Source of the DNA: Pseudomonas vranovensis DSM 16006 | GTDB lineage: Bacteria; Pseudomonadota; Gammaproteobacteria; Pseudomonadales; Pseudomonadaceae | Direction of reading: 5' to 3' | Length of the DNA stretch: 64,000 nt | NCBI RefSeq assembly: GCF_000425805.1 | Contig: NZ_KE384454.1 | Span: 1-64,000 of the forward strand | Part shown: positions 52,290-60,561 of the stretch, piece after piece | Numbering within the stretch: the stretch's first letter is position 1 | How the letters are laid out: each line of letters begins with the position of its first letter | Notes under the pieces: generated by a model | Told to the model about the DNA's origin: nothing | What the model saw: the letters and a program-made list of their open reading frames with translations, nothing else | Databases searched by the model: none | Program-made: the position numbers and the translations under genes

Positions 52290-53624
52290 TCAAGGCAGCT
52301 CGGCGCGTTCGACCGCCGCCTGCTGGATGATGAAACGCTTGGCCAGAAAGCCATACAGCAGATACCCGAAGGCCAGCACCAGGGCACCGCCGAGCACCGC
52401 TTCCATGCCGCAGGCATAGAGCGCGTACAGCGAATAGCCCACGGCCACCAGCAACACCACGGTATTGCGGGTGTACACCGCTGGGCTTACCCGGGCTTTG
52501 TACATGATCGCCAGCAGGCCGGTGAGGGCGGTGACGTAGGGAATCAGGTTGGTGACTGCCGCCAGGCTCACCAGCTTGCCAAACTGGGCGCTGGCATTGG
52601 GCGAGATGGTCGACAGCGCCATTGCCGTCTGCAGCACGCCGCACACGATCATGCCGAGGATCGGCGCGTTACGGGCGCTGAGTCGGGAGAATAGCGAGGG
52701 AAACAGCCCCTGGTCAGCTGTCATCTTCGCGGTCTGCGCCAGGGTGAACTGCCAGCCCAGCAGCGAGCCGATGCAGGCCATCACCGCCAGCGCCATGATG
52801 ATATTGCCGACCAGCGGGTTGAACATCTTCGCGTACACCAGCGCGAAGGGCGCCGATGCATTGGCCAGCTCCAGATTGGGTACGATGCCCTGGATGACCG
52901 TGGTCGACAGCACATACACCACCGCAGCGCCCAGCGTGCCGAACAGGCAGGCCAGCGGTACGTTGCGCTGGGGGTTCTCGACCGCATCGGAGGCCTGGGC
53001 CGCCGACTCCATACCCAGAAAGGCCCAGAGCGTGAGCGGAATGGTTTTGCCGATGGCCTCCCAGATGGGCAGGTCATTGGGGTTCCAGGCCTGGGCAAGT
53101 ATCTTGCTGTCGAACCAGAACCAGCCGATCACGCTCAAGCCCGCCACTGGCACGATCACTCCCCAGACGGTAAGGGCGCCGATCTTGCCGGTAATGTTCG
53201 GGCCGCCGAAATTGGCCAGGATGGTCAGCCAGATCAGGCCGGCCGTGCCGACGAACAGGGTCGTTGCACTGCTGCCCAGCCAGGGAAAGAACGCCGTCAT
53301 GTAGCCCACCGCAGAAATCGCCACGGCAACGTTGGCGATCGCCAGCGAGAGAAAATACAGGTAGGAGCAGAGAAAGAAGCCTGACTTGGCGTGGGCCTCC
53401 TCGGTATAGGCCGACAACCCGCCTGGCCGGGTGCAGAACACCCCGCACTGGGTGAAGCTGTAGGCAATGGCCATGGAACCGACGGCCGTGACGGCCCACG
53501 ACAATAGCGACACCGCCCCCAGCTGCGCCATGCTGGTGGGCAGCATGATGATGCCCGAGCCCATCATGTTGACCGTCACCAAGGTGGTCAGCCCGATCAG
53601 GCTCATCTTTTTCGACTCGGCCAT
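52290..53624 (-). CDS. potE: PotE-like putrescine/ornithine antiporter (APC family)
   Basis: A 444-residue APC permease with about 12 helices, similar to E. coli PotE along its length: VNMMGSGIIMLPT, ISAVGY, VWGVIVPVAGLSVIGWFWF, WAFLGMESAAQ and GSLLGWQFTLAQ. PotE exchanges putrescine and ornithine. ATG 53624 has GGGGAAAGG upstream; the TTG at 53636 is the alternative. In an operon with a solute-binding protein. Substrate within the amine/basic amino acid group is inferred. Confidence 0.88.
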   Translation of the reverse strand: MAESKKMSLIGLTTLVTVNMMGSGIIMLPTSMAQLGAVSLLSWAVTAVGSMAIAYSFTQCGVFCTRPGGLSAYTEEAHAKSGFFLCSYLYFLSLAIANVAVAISAVGYMTAFFPWLGSSATTLFVGTAGLIWLTILANFGGPNITGKIGALTVWGVIVPVAGLSVIGWFWFDSKILAQAWNPNDLPIWEAIGKTIPLTLWAFLGMESAAQASDAVENPQRNVPLACLFGTLGAAVVYVLSTTVIQGIVPNLELANASAPFALVYAKMFNPLVGNIIMALAVMACIGSLLGWQFTLAQTAKMTADQGLFPSLFSRLSARNAPILGMIVCGVLQTAMALSTISPNASAQFGKLVSLAAVTNLIPYVTALTGLLAIMYKARVSPAVYTRNTVVLLVAVGYSLYALYACGMEAVLGGALVLAFGYLLYGFLAKRFIIQQAAVERAELP

Positions 53625-53778
53625 GCCTTTCCCCAATGCGTGATAAGCGGCTTATTGGGTATAGGCCATGTTGCCGTTGCGCAATGCGTGAGTTGGAGGA
53701 AAATTTGGAACGTCCGGGCGCAAGGTTTTTCCTATTGAGAACAGGCAACGGTTTTTCACTGATCCAGCGGAGGTGTTT

Positions 53779-53925
53779 ATGACCGTGTCCATGCAGTTTC
53801 AGAACTCCACGCCACCCAGGCCCGAACCTGGCAGCGGCGAAGAACCCGCAGGGGAGACGCCGGATAGCGACGACAACAAGGAGCAATACCCCGACGACAA
53901 AGACATGCCGTTGCCCAATGACTGA
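53779..53925 (+). CDS. Small acidic protein of 48 residues
   Basis: ATG 53779 is preceded by GGAGG at 6 bases and the frame runs to TGA 53923-53925. The product is Pro/Glu/Asp-rich (PEPGSGEEPAGE, then QYPDDKDMPLPND), without a hydrophobic segment, so probably cytosolic and disordered. The next small gene follows by 30 bases. I do not recognise a family; the good RBS and acidic composition support it being real. Confidence 0.6.
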   Translation: MTVSMQFQNSTPPRPEPGSGEEPAGETPDSDDNKEQYPDDKDMPLPND

Positions 53926-53955
53926 CAAAGACGTTGCCGGCTGAGGAGTGCAGTG

Positions 53956-54198
53956 ATGTCCATAGAACGCACAATCCCCGAACTTGAAGCCTGGTACGCG
54001 CAATACGACGATGAAAGCTACCGTCGCGAGTCGCCGGACTTTTACCACAAGGCGCTGATCCGCACCGCCGAGGCCTTGCGTGACGATGGCGCCATCGACT
54101 GGGACGATTGGCTGGCACTCAAGGGGCTGGCCGACGAGGTTCATCTCAATGCACTGGGGGACGCCGTGGAGGCCAAGCTCGATGATCCGGATACCTGA
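53956..54198 (+). CDS. Conserved small hypothetical protein
   Basis: An 80-residue acidic, helical protein beginning MSIERTIPELEAWYAQYDDE and continuing with WDDWLALKGLADEVHLNALG. No signal peptide or membrane helix is seen. GAGGAG lies upstream, and the exonuclease III gene starts 3 bases after its stop, so the two are in one operon. Function unknown. Confidence 0.75.
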   Translation: MSIERTIPELEAWYAQYDDESYRRESPDFYHKALIRTAEALRDDGAIDWDDWLALKGLADEVHLNALGDAVEAKLDDPDT

Positions 54199-54201
54199 GC
54201 G

Positions 54202-54978
54202 ATGAAAGCCCTGAAAATCGCCACCTTCAACATCAACGGCCTGCGCGCGCGGCTTCCCAACCTGCTCGATTGGCTGCAGCGCGAACGCCCGCACGTGGTC
54301 TGCCTGCAAGAGCTCAAGGCGCCCGACGCGAGCTTTCCTGCCACCGCGTTCGAGGCCCTGGGCTACGGCACCTTGCACCACGGCCAGGCCTCGTGGAATG
54401 GCGTCGCCATCCTGGCCCTGGATGCCGAGCCACTTGAGAGCCGACGCGGGCTGCCCGGGATCGACGATAGCCAGAGCCGTTACCTGGAAGCGGCGGCCCA
54501 TGGGGTACTCGTCGGCTGCCTGTACCTGCCCAACGGCAACCCCCAGCCAGGGCCAAAGTTCGATTACAAGCTTGCCTGGTTCGAACGCCTGATTGCCCAT
54601 GCCGCGGGTTTGCAGGCCAGTGAGCTGCCCGTGGTGCTGGCCGGTGACTACAACGTGGTGCCCACCGATTTCGATATCTACAACCCCAGGTCCTGGCTCA
54701 AGGACGCTTTGCTCCAGCCTGAAAGCCGGGCCTGCTACCAGCGCCTGCTGGACCAGGGCTGGACCGATGCCATTCGGCATCATTATCCCAATGAGCGGGT
54801 GTTTACCTTCTGGGATTATTATCGCCAGCACTGGCAGAAGAATTCGGGGCTGCGCATCGATCACTTGCTGCTTAATCCGATCCTCGCCCCGCGCTTGAAG
54901 GATGCCGGGGTGCATGCCTGGGTCCGCAACGAACCGCATGCCAGTGACCATGCACCGGTATGGATCGAAGTCGGCTAG
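54202..54978 (+). CDS. xthA: Exodeoxyribonuclease III / AP endonuclease
   Basis: A 258-residue EEP-family nuclease. ATFNINGLRARL and LQELK (metal-binding Glu), GDYNVVPTDFDIYNP (Asp/Asn), LRIDHLLLN and the terminal SDHAPVW (Asp-His) are all present. It would cut at abasic sites and trim 3' ends in base excision repair. Length is near E. coli XthA. It ends in a four-base tail-to-tail overlap with the antiporter gene. Confidence 0.93.
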   Translation: MKALKIATFNINGLRARLPNLLDWLQRERPHVVCLQELKAPDASFPATAFEALGYGTLHHGQASWNGVAILALDAEPLESRRGLPGIDDSQSRYLEAAAHGVLVGCLYLPNGNPQPGPKFDYKLAWFERLIAHAAGLQASELPVVLAGDYNVVPTDFDIYNPRSWLKDALLQPESRACYQRLLDQGWTDAIRHHYPNERVFTFWDYYRQHWQKNSGLRIDHLLLNPILAPRLKDAGVHAWVRNEPHASDHAPVWIEVG

Positions 54979-56309
54979 CGGCTGGCTTCGTAGTGCGCCA
55001 GCAGCGGCTGGGTGCTCAGCCCGTGGAGCACGATGCTCATGGCTACCACCGACAGGGTCAGGTTGATGCAGACCGTGGCCAGTCCGGGGCTCAGGCCCTG
55101 ATTGAGGCTGTAGAACAGGTAGTAGAGGCTGCCGATCCCGCGAATACCGAACCAGCCCACCAGCAGGCGCTGCGGACGATCCAGCAGGGTGCCCCAGGGC
55201 AGCAGCAGGGTGCCCAGCGGGCGCAACACCACGAACAGCATCAGGCCTACGACCAGGGCTCGCCAGTCCCAATGGCTGGCCAGGACGATGCCCAGCAACG
55301 TCACCAGGAAGACCTCCAGCGCCCGTTCCACCAGATCACCGAACGCCAGCATGTCGCCCATCATGATACCCGCAGCCACTTGTTTGTCCGGCAACTGGCG
55401 AGTGTCGCCGTGGGTTGCCTGCTCCGGCGCCAGCTGGTGATGGCCGACCAGCGGCTGCACCAGGTGTTCGGCGGGTACCGGGGCATGGTCGCTGGAGCTC
55501 ATCTCGGTGCGGCGCAGCCCGAGCCCGGCGGCAAATACCGCGAGAAAGCCATAGGCCTGGATCAGCTCGGCGCCGACATACGCCAGGGCAATCAGGGCCA
55601 GGGCCAGGTAGTCGTTGGGCGACAGGGTGCTGTCATCGTTACGGATACGCAACGCCAGGCTCAGGCGCCCGACACCCTGGCCCATGGCGTAGCCCAGCGC
55701 CAGTCCGGCGCTGACCGCCCACAGCAGGTCATACAGGGCCCAGTGCAGCAGGGCGCCTGCAGTGGGTTGTGCCTGGGCGATCAGCAGCAGGCCCAACAGC
55801 ACGAAAGGAAAGGCTACGCCGTCATTGAGCCCGGCTTCACCGGACAGGCCGAAGCGCATGGCATCCTGGTCCTTGGCATCGCTGACCTGCACCAGCGAAG
55901 CCAGCACCGGGTCGGTGGGCGCAAGAATGGCAGCAACCAGCAGCGACAACCCCCAGGAAAACTGCATCCACAGGTGCAGCAACAGGCACAGCCCGGCAAT
56001 GCTTACCAGCATCAGCGGGCCGGCCAGGCCCGCCACCACGCGCCATATGCGCCGGCTGAATACCAGGCGCAGCTTGAGGCCGCACACAAACAGGGAAAAC
56101 AGCAGGGCCACCTCGGTCAGGTGTTCCATCCAGGGTGCCGCATTGGCCACGTCCAGCTGCAACAAGCCCAGGCCGGCCGGACCGATGGCGATGCCCAGGC
56201 CCAGGCACACCGCCGAAGTGGTCACTGGCAACCAGCGCAGGTACGAGGCAGTCAGGGCCAGCGTCAGCAGCACCATGCCCAGCACGGCCACCCACACAAT
56301 AAAGCTCAT
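54975..56309 (-). CDS. Cation/proton antiporter (CPA1, NhaP-like)
   Basis: A 444-residue membrane protein with about 12 helices. CPA1 hallmarks are AAILAPTDPVLASLVQV and SGEAGLNDGVAFPFV (Asn-Asp ion site), plus GWFGIRGIGSLYYLF late in the chain. It would exchange Na+ or K+ for H+. ATG 56309 is chosen because it begins directly with the first helix; the open frame further upstream (to 56876) overlaps another gene and is not homologous. No C-terminal RCK domain. Confidence 0.9.
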   Translation of the reverse strand: MSFIVWVAVLGMVLLTLALTASYLRWLPVTTSAVCLGLGIAIGPAGLGLLQLDVANAAPWMEHLTEVALLFSLFVCGLKLRLVFSRRIWRVVAGLAGPLMLVSIAGLCLLLHLWMQFSWGLSLLVAAILAPTDPVLASLVQVSDAKDQDAMRFGLSGEAGLNDGVAFPFVLLGLLLIAQAQPTAGALLHWALYDLLWAVSAGLALGYAMGQGVGRLSLALRIRNDDSTLSPNDYLALALIALAYVGAELIQAYGFLAVFAAGLGLRRTEMSSSDHAPVPAEHLVQPLVGHHQLAPEQATHGDTRQLPDKQVAAGIMMGDMLAFGDLVERALEVFLVTLLGIVLASHWDWRALVVGLMLFVVLRPLGTLLLPWGTLLDRPQRLLVGWFGIRGIGSLYYLFYSLNQGLSPGLATVCINLTLSVVAMSIVLHGLSTQPLLAHYEASR

Positions 56310-56413
56310 GGCGCCACCCCGTGTGCCCGCACGCCGCGTGCGGCTTTGTACATTCGAGGGGCGGCGCAGGTAGGGGTTCAACCTGACCCAGGTCGACCCA
56401 ACGCCAAGGCGAT

Positions 56414-56734
56414 TCAGGCGCCGGTCGAAACGCGACCTGCCGGTACTTGATTCGGTTTGAACAGATAAGTCCGGACTTCCCGCAGAGCCGGCAAGGGGTC
56501 GGCGAAGTCGCGGTTGATCAGGTGCAGGTGCTCGATAGCTTCCAGATACTTGTCGCTGGCTTTGTGCCGCAGGCGCTGGTACTGGGTGAACGTTTCGGCA
56601 TCCAGTTGCGGGTGGTCGAGCAAGGCAAAGGCCTGGTGATCGAGGTTCCAGGCCTGGTGGAACAGGCGCTGGTTCTGCTTCAGGGCGAACGTGCGGCACG
56701 CCTTGAGCTGAAAGCGATGGTGGGCGTCGGACAT
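56414..56734 (-). CDS. Conserved hypothetical protein, 106 residues
   Basis: A soluble, helical, charged protein (MSDAHHRFQLKACRTFALKQ at the start) with AAGGAG upstream. It lies between the antiporter and a divergent lipoprotein gene. No known domain is recognised. An alternative plus-strand frame over the same bases is a shadow, since it lacks an RBS. Just upstream is an operator-like inverted repeat, TGCGTTAAA-AAC-TTTACGCA (about 56798-56817). Confidence 0.72.
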   Translation of the reverse strand: MSDAHHRFQLKACRTFALKQNQRLFHQAWNLDHQAFALLDHPQLDAETFTQYQRLRHKASDKYLEAIEHLHLINRDFADPLPALREVRTYLFKPNQVPAGRVSTGA

Positions 56735-57010
56735 GGCGGGCTCCTTGGCAAAAGGGTGGCATTACAGATGGGACTGACGCCGCCATTGGGGAGTGCAAAA
56801 TCAATTGCGTTAAAAACTTTACGCAAACGCACCAAAATAGTGCTGTATTGATCATGTTTTTCGAACGATGACCCACAGACGCGCAAAAAATTCGAGTCGG
56901 CGGGAGGCCGCTGGCAGGCGCCCTGAGGCACTTTTTAGCGTTTTGCGGCTCTATTCATCGCCAGACGGCGCCGAACCCCGGCGCCGCCCCAGAACCCAGA
57001 CCCGGTGCCG

Positions 57011-57757
57011 ATGGTCGAGATCGCCCCTGTTCGTTCCCTGCGAGTGCTGTACCAGCCGTTGCTGGCCGGTGTCTTGCTCCTGTGTGCCAGCGCCTGCAGC
57101 CAGCAGCAAGGCCGCGACATCGCCACCCAGTTCAGCCAGGGCAACCCCCAGGAGTTGTTCCAGACCAGCGTCGACCGCATGGCGACACTGGCGATGCGCG
57201 ACAATCTGCGCAGCCTGTACCTGCTGATGAACAAGTTGTACCTGCGCAACCCCAACCAATGGCGCCTGTCCGGATTTGTCGATGCCACCACCGCCGAACG
57301 GCAGATCCGCCAGGCCATCGAGCAGCGCCAGACGTTGCCGCAACTGGGCGAGCGGCGTGACCTGGCAGCCCTGAGCTACGCCCTGAGTCCGGAGTTTCGC
57401 GGGGACCGGGCAGGGGCGTTCATCTACGCCATCGGCAGCATGTTGGTAACCGCCCATGGCGGGCGCAGCGAATTCTTCATGACCGACACCATCAACCCGC
57501 AGTTTGTCAGCAACGCGGCGCGCAACATTGAAAAGGCTACCTGGATGCTCAGCCAGCGCCAGGATGAGAACGGTGTGTTGCTGCTGTTTTCCAACGAAAT
57601 GACTGAAGAGGGCAGCAACCTCAGTTTCGCCGTTGAATTCGGCAAGATCGTCGCCCGGCTCGACCTGCTGGCGCAGATGCTCGATGAACGGTACCGGCGC
57701 ATTGGCCTGAACTACGCGCAAAGCCTGCTGCTGATGAACTTTCTGCCGGTGCAGTAG
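57011..57757 (+). CDS. Predicted lipoprotein of unknown function
   Basis: A 248-residue protein with an N-terminal signal that ends in a lipobox-like CASAC, so probably a lipoprotein. The mature part is helical, with LYLLMNKLYLRNPNQWR and GAFIYAIGSMLVTAHGGRSE and a mild hydrophobic segment. I recognise no catalytic motif; it looks like a conserved Pseudomonas family. ATG 57011, or the in-frame GTG at 57005. A DUF2388 gene follows. Confidence 0.8.
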   Translation: MVEIAPVRSLRVLYQPLLAGVLLLCASACSQQQGRDIATQFSQGNPQELFQTSVDRMATLAMRDNLRSLYLLMNKLYLRNPNQWRLSGFVDATTAERQIRQAIEQRQTLPQLGERRDLAALSYALSPEFRGDRAGAFIYAIGSMLVTAHGGRSEFFMTDTINPQFVSNAARNIEKATWMLSQRQDENGVLLLFSNEMTEEGSNLSFAVEFGKIVARLDLLAQMLDERYRRIGLNYAQSLLLMNFLPVQ

Positions 57758-57824
57758 CAGGGAACTCCTGCCGGGGGAGGAGTATCCTATTTGACGTAGG
57801 GACTCTATTTCCGGAGGCACCACC

Positions 57825-58142
57825 ATGCGTCGTCTACTAATCGCTTCTTCGCTTGTTCTCTGCCTGCCTTTCGGCGCGGCGCTGGCCGATGTCGATGCCG
57901 GTGATGTCGCCACCTCGGCAGGGGTTTCTGCCTCGCTGTATTCCACCTTCAAGGATGACAAACGGATCATTCCGGCCCGTGACGATGCGTCGTCGTTCAT
58001 CGCCAGTGGTGGGGCCATCCGTGGGGTTTATCTGGAATCCATGCTGCAGCGGGTTCGTGAACAGAACCCGGGATTGCAGGCCACCGATGAAGATATTGCC
58101 CGGGCGATCCTGATGCAGGACCCATTGGGCGCCGAGCGCTGA
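57825..58142 (+). CDS. DUF2388 exported protein
   Basis: A 105-residue protein with a signal peptide (1-21, ending GAALAD). The DUF2388 core is SSFIASGGAIRGVYLESMLQ followed by ARAILMQDP. Small exported proteins of this family are common, often multicopy, in Pseudomonas and uncharacterised. A good RBS (GGAGG) is present, with a short inverted repeat, ACTCCT/AGGAGT, in the 67-base gap upstream. Confidence 0.85.
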   Translation: MRRLLIASSLVLCLPFGAALADVDAGDVATSAGVSASLYSTFKDDKRIIPARDDASSFIASGGAIRGVYLESMLQRVREQNPGLQATDEDIARAILMQDPLGAER

Positions 58143-58143
58143 A

Positions 58144-58255
58144 CCTGTGGGAGCGGCGGTGTGACGGCTCGACTGGCCCCGCGAGAAGCCCATCCGGCTG
58201 GCAAACCTGTACAGCCTGGAACACCCATCGCGGGGCAAGCCTGCCCCTACCGTTT
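58144..58255. repeat. Family 2 REP repeats
   Basis: TGTGGGAGCGGCGG (about 58146) and ATCGCGGGGCAAGCCTGCCC (about 58228-58248) are family 2 units in opposite orientation, with CTGGCCCCGCGAGAAG between them. They separate the DUF2388 gene from the glycine-zipper protein gene. Confidence 0.7.
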
Positions 58256-58343
58256 CCGGCACATCCCCAGGCCCTTTGCCCCACACCGGATCTACACTTA
58301 ACGGGCTGCTTCGCCGAAGCAGGTGCAGGATCCGGAGGTCATC

Positions 58344-58796
58344 ATGTTCAGGTTGTCGTCAGTGGGCCTATGTGTGGCGGTTGCGCTGTTCAATGCCCAG
58401 GCAAGCGCCGAAACCGTGGTGCCGATGAAGGGCCAGAGTTCTCAGCAAGTCCAATTGGATATGAGCGAATGCCAGAACGTCGCCAATAGCGCGTCGAGCA
58501 GTACCTCGACGCCCAGCGGCGGGCGGATCAAGGGGGCGGCCGTTGGGGCCGCCGCCGGGGCAGTGGGGGCGAATGTGCGCGGTAACCAGCACGATGAGAT
58601 CTATGACCGCGTCGATGATGATGTAAAGCAGGACTATCGGCAGGATCGCGCCAAGCAAACTGCCGCTGCCGGTGCGGTGATCGGTGGCGCCAATCAGCGC
58701 CAGGACCGCCGCGAGCAACGCCGCACGAACGAGTCGACCAATGCCACGGCGTACACCAGTTGCCTGCAGGGCAAGGGGTACCAGGTCACCCCCTGA
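58344..58796 (+). CDS. Glycine-zipper exported protein (YMGG-like)
   Basis: A 150-residue protein with a signal peptide (1-22, ending AQASAET). A Gly/Ala zipper, GAAVGAAAGAVGANVRG, lies at about 63-79, then a charged stretch and a second AAAGAVIGGANQRQDRR. A C-terminal Cys (YTSCLQGKGYQ) may pair with the Cys of MSECQN. Such proteins associate with the outer membrane. ATG 58344 has GGAGG upstream. Convergent with the module B SDR gene. Confidence 0.85.
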   Translation: MFRLSSVGLCVAVALFNAQASAETVVPMKGQSSQQVQLDMSECQNVANSASSSTSTPSGGRIKGAAVGAAAGAVGANVRGNQHDEIYDRVDDDVKQDYRQDRAKQTAAAGAVIGGANQRQDRREQRRTNESTNATAYTSCLQGKGYQVTP

Positions 58797-58810
58797 CGCT
58801 GCAGGGGGAT

Positions 58811-59635
58811 CTACTGCAGGTTACCGGCAACGGCGATAGTCTGCGCGGTGATGTAGTTCGACTCGGGTGAGCAGAACAGATACACCGCGTCGGCCGCTTC
58901 CTGCACCGTGCCCGGGCGGCCCAGGGGGTTGCGCTGGGCGAATGACCTGGCTGCCTCCGGGCTGATCCCGACACGGATGTCCCGGCCTTCGATATTCACG
59001 GTGGCACCGGCATGGGCGTCGGCGCTGGTCATGCGGGTTTCGATGAAGCCGAAGGCCACGGCGTTGACGTTGACCTTGAAGCGACCCCACTCGCGCGCCA
59101 GCGCACGGGTCATGCCGATCACCCCGGCCTTGGCCGACGAGTAGTTCATCTGCCCGGCGTTGCCGTTCAGGGCCGATACCGACGAGATGTTGACCACCTT
59201 GCGGAACACTTCCCGTTCCAGGGCCGCATCGGCTTGCGCCTGGGCCTTGATGATCGGGTAGGCGGCACGCAGGATGCGGAACGGCGCGGTCATGTGGCAG
59301 TCGACAATGGCGTACCACTGTTCGTCGCTCATCTTCTGGATCACGTCGTCCCAGGTGTAGCCGGCGTTGTTGACAATGATGTCGATGGCGTTGAAGTGAT
59401 CCATTGCCGTCTTGATGTAGCGCTCGGCAAAGTCCGGTGCGCTGACGTTGCCGTGGCACACGGCGGCCTGGCCACCGAGGTTGCGGATCATCTCGGCGGT
59501 TTCGTGCGCGGGGTCGGCGTCGAGGTCGTTGATCACCACGCGGGCGCCTTCGCGGGCCAGTTTCAGTGCGATCTGCTGGCCGATGCCGCGGCCCGAGCCT
59601 GTCACCAGGGCGACCTTGCCTTCAAGTTTTGCCAT
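58811..59635 (-). CDS. SDR family oxidoreductase, module B
   Basis: A 274-residue short-chain dehydrogenase, paralogous to the gene at 7994: identical runs include VALVTGSGRGIG, VIQKMSDEQWYAI and NYSSAKAG. Tyr165/Lys169 are the catalytic pair and VINDLDAD favours NAD. It lies last in the module B operon, after MaoC, and would oxidise the (3R)-hydroxyacyl-CoA. Its C-terminus (ITAQTIAVAGNLQ) differs from module A, hinting at a different substrate pocket. GAGAGGAG precedes the ATG. Confidence 0.9.
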   Translation of the reverse strand: MAKLEGKVALVTGSGRGIGQQIALKLAREGARVVINDLDADPAHETAEMIRNLGGQAAVCHGNVSAPDFAERYIKTAMDHFNAIDIIVNNAGYTWDDVIQKMSDEQWYAIVDCHMTAPFRILRAAYPIIKAQAQADAALEREVFRKVVNISSVSALNGNAGQMNYSSAKAGVIGMTRALAREWGRFKVNVNAVAFGFIETRMTSADAHAGATVNIEGRDIRVGISPEAARSFAQRNPLGRPGTVQEAADAVYLFCSPESNYITAQTIAVAGNLQ

Positions 59636-59664
59636 GGGTGTTACTCCTCTCTTATCGGTCTTGT

Positions 59665-60081
59665 TTACAGGGCGATCACGGCGTCACCGACGATCTTGAT
59701 TTCGCCGTACTGATTGGTAGTGCGGATCTCGACTCTCAGGCGTTGTTCGCCTTCGGCCTCGAAGCGCTCCACCACCGTGCCGGCACAGGTGATCTGGTGG
59801 CCCAGGTGGGTAATGCCGAGAAAGCGCACACCCAGGTCGCGCAGCTGGCGTTGGTCCACCCATTGAGTGACCAGGCGCGCAAGATAGGCCATCGACAGCA
59901 TGCCGTGGGCGAACACATCGGGCATGCCGGCCTTGCGGGCGTAATCGACGTCGATATGGATGGCGTTGTGATCCCCCGAGGCGCCGGCGAACAGCGCCAG
60001 GGTGGTGCGGTTGATCGGGGCCAGGGTCAGGGCCGGCAGTTGTTCGCCGACCTGCAGGTGTTGCAGCGCTGGGGTAGTCAT
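59665..60081 (-). CDS. MaoC-family enoyl-CoA hydratase, module B
   Basis: A 138-residue hotdog protein with the hydratase-2 motif as GASGDHNAIHID, so Asp and His are kept but the usual N-P is N-A. FAHGMLSMAYLARLV and FLGITHLGHQ match the module A copy. It would make a (3R)-hydroxyacyl-CoA. ATG 60081 has GGAGA upstream; the longer reading from 60138 runs into the previous gene. It follows the FAS1-like gene by 13 bases. Confidence 0.9.
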   Translation of the reverse strand: MTTPALQHLQVGEQLPALTLAPINRTTLALFAGASGDHNAIHIDVDYARKAGMPDVFAHGMLSMAYLARLVTQWVDQRQLRDLGVRFLGITHLGHQITCAGTVVERFEAEGEQRLRVEIRTTNQYGEIKIVGDAVIAL

Positions 60082-60094
60082 CTGGGTCTCCGCT

Positions 60095-60535
60095 TCAGCT
60101 GTTGCGCTGTACAAGGACGCTACGAAGGTCGGCGACATGTTCGCCGTGCTGGTTGGTCACGCGGGTTTCGCGCACCACGAACTCAAGGGCGCCGCCTTTT
60201 TTGTCGTAGATGTCGGCAATGCGTACTTCAAAGCGCAGGGTGTCTCCGGCATAGGCCATGCGGTGGTACCGGAACGATTGTTCGCCGTGCAGGATGCGCG
60301 CGGTGACGATGCCCAGTTCGTCGCGCCAGGCGTTGGACGGGATCTGGAACTCCAGCGAAAACAGAAAGGTCGGCGGCAGCGGCAGGGTCGGGTGGCCGGC
60401 ATCGCGGGCGACCTGTTCGTCGAAGTAGACCGGGTTGGTTTCACCGGTAGCTTTGGCGAAAAAGCGCAGTTGCCCAGCCTCGGCCGTGGCCTCGAAGGCG
60501 GGTAGTTGGCGGCCGATGTGTTGTTTGTCGATCAT
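60095..60535 (-). CDS. FAS1-like dehydratase-domain protein, module B
   Basis: A 146-residue hotdog protein, paralogue of 7087-7524, with LRFFAKATGETNPVYFDE, LPLPPTFLFSLEF and HGEQSFRYHRMAYAGD, and without the catalytic hydratase-2 motif. It is predicted to pair with the adjacent MaoC as a heteromeric hydratase. ATG 60535 has AAGGAG upstream; a longer in-frame reading to 60820 lies over the thiolase gene and is spurious. Confidence 0.88.
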   Translation of the reverse strand: MIDKQHIGRQLPAFEATAEAGQLRFFAKATGETNPVYFDEQVARDAGHPTLPLPPTFLFSLEFQIPSNAWRDELGIVTARILHGEQSFRYHRMAYAGDTLRFEVRIADIYDKKGGALEFVVRETRVTNQHGEHVADLRSVLVQRNS

Positions 60536-60561
60536 CGAAAGGCTCCTTGGGGCAGGCCAGG

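Noticed and set aside
53074..55272. Minus-strand 732-codon frame spanning the potE upstream region, small genes and xthA
   Set aside because: It joins unrelated frames across a promoter region; only its end overlaps potE codons and in a different frame.
56310..56876. N-terminal extension of the antiporter frame
   Set aside because: Arg/Pro/Ser-rich, overlaps the 106-residue gene, and the antiporter's first helix begins exactly at ATG 56309.
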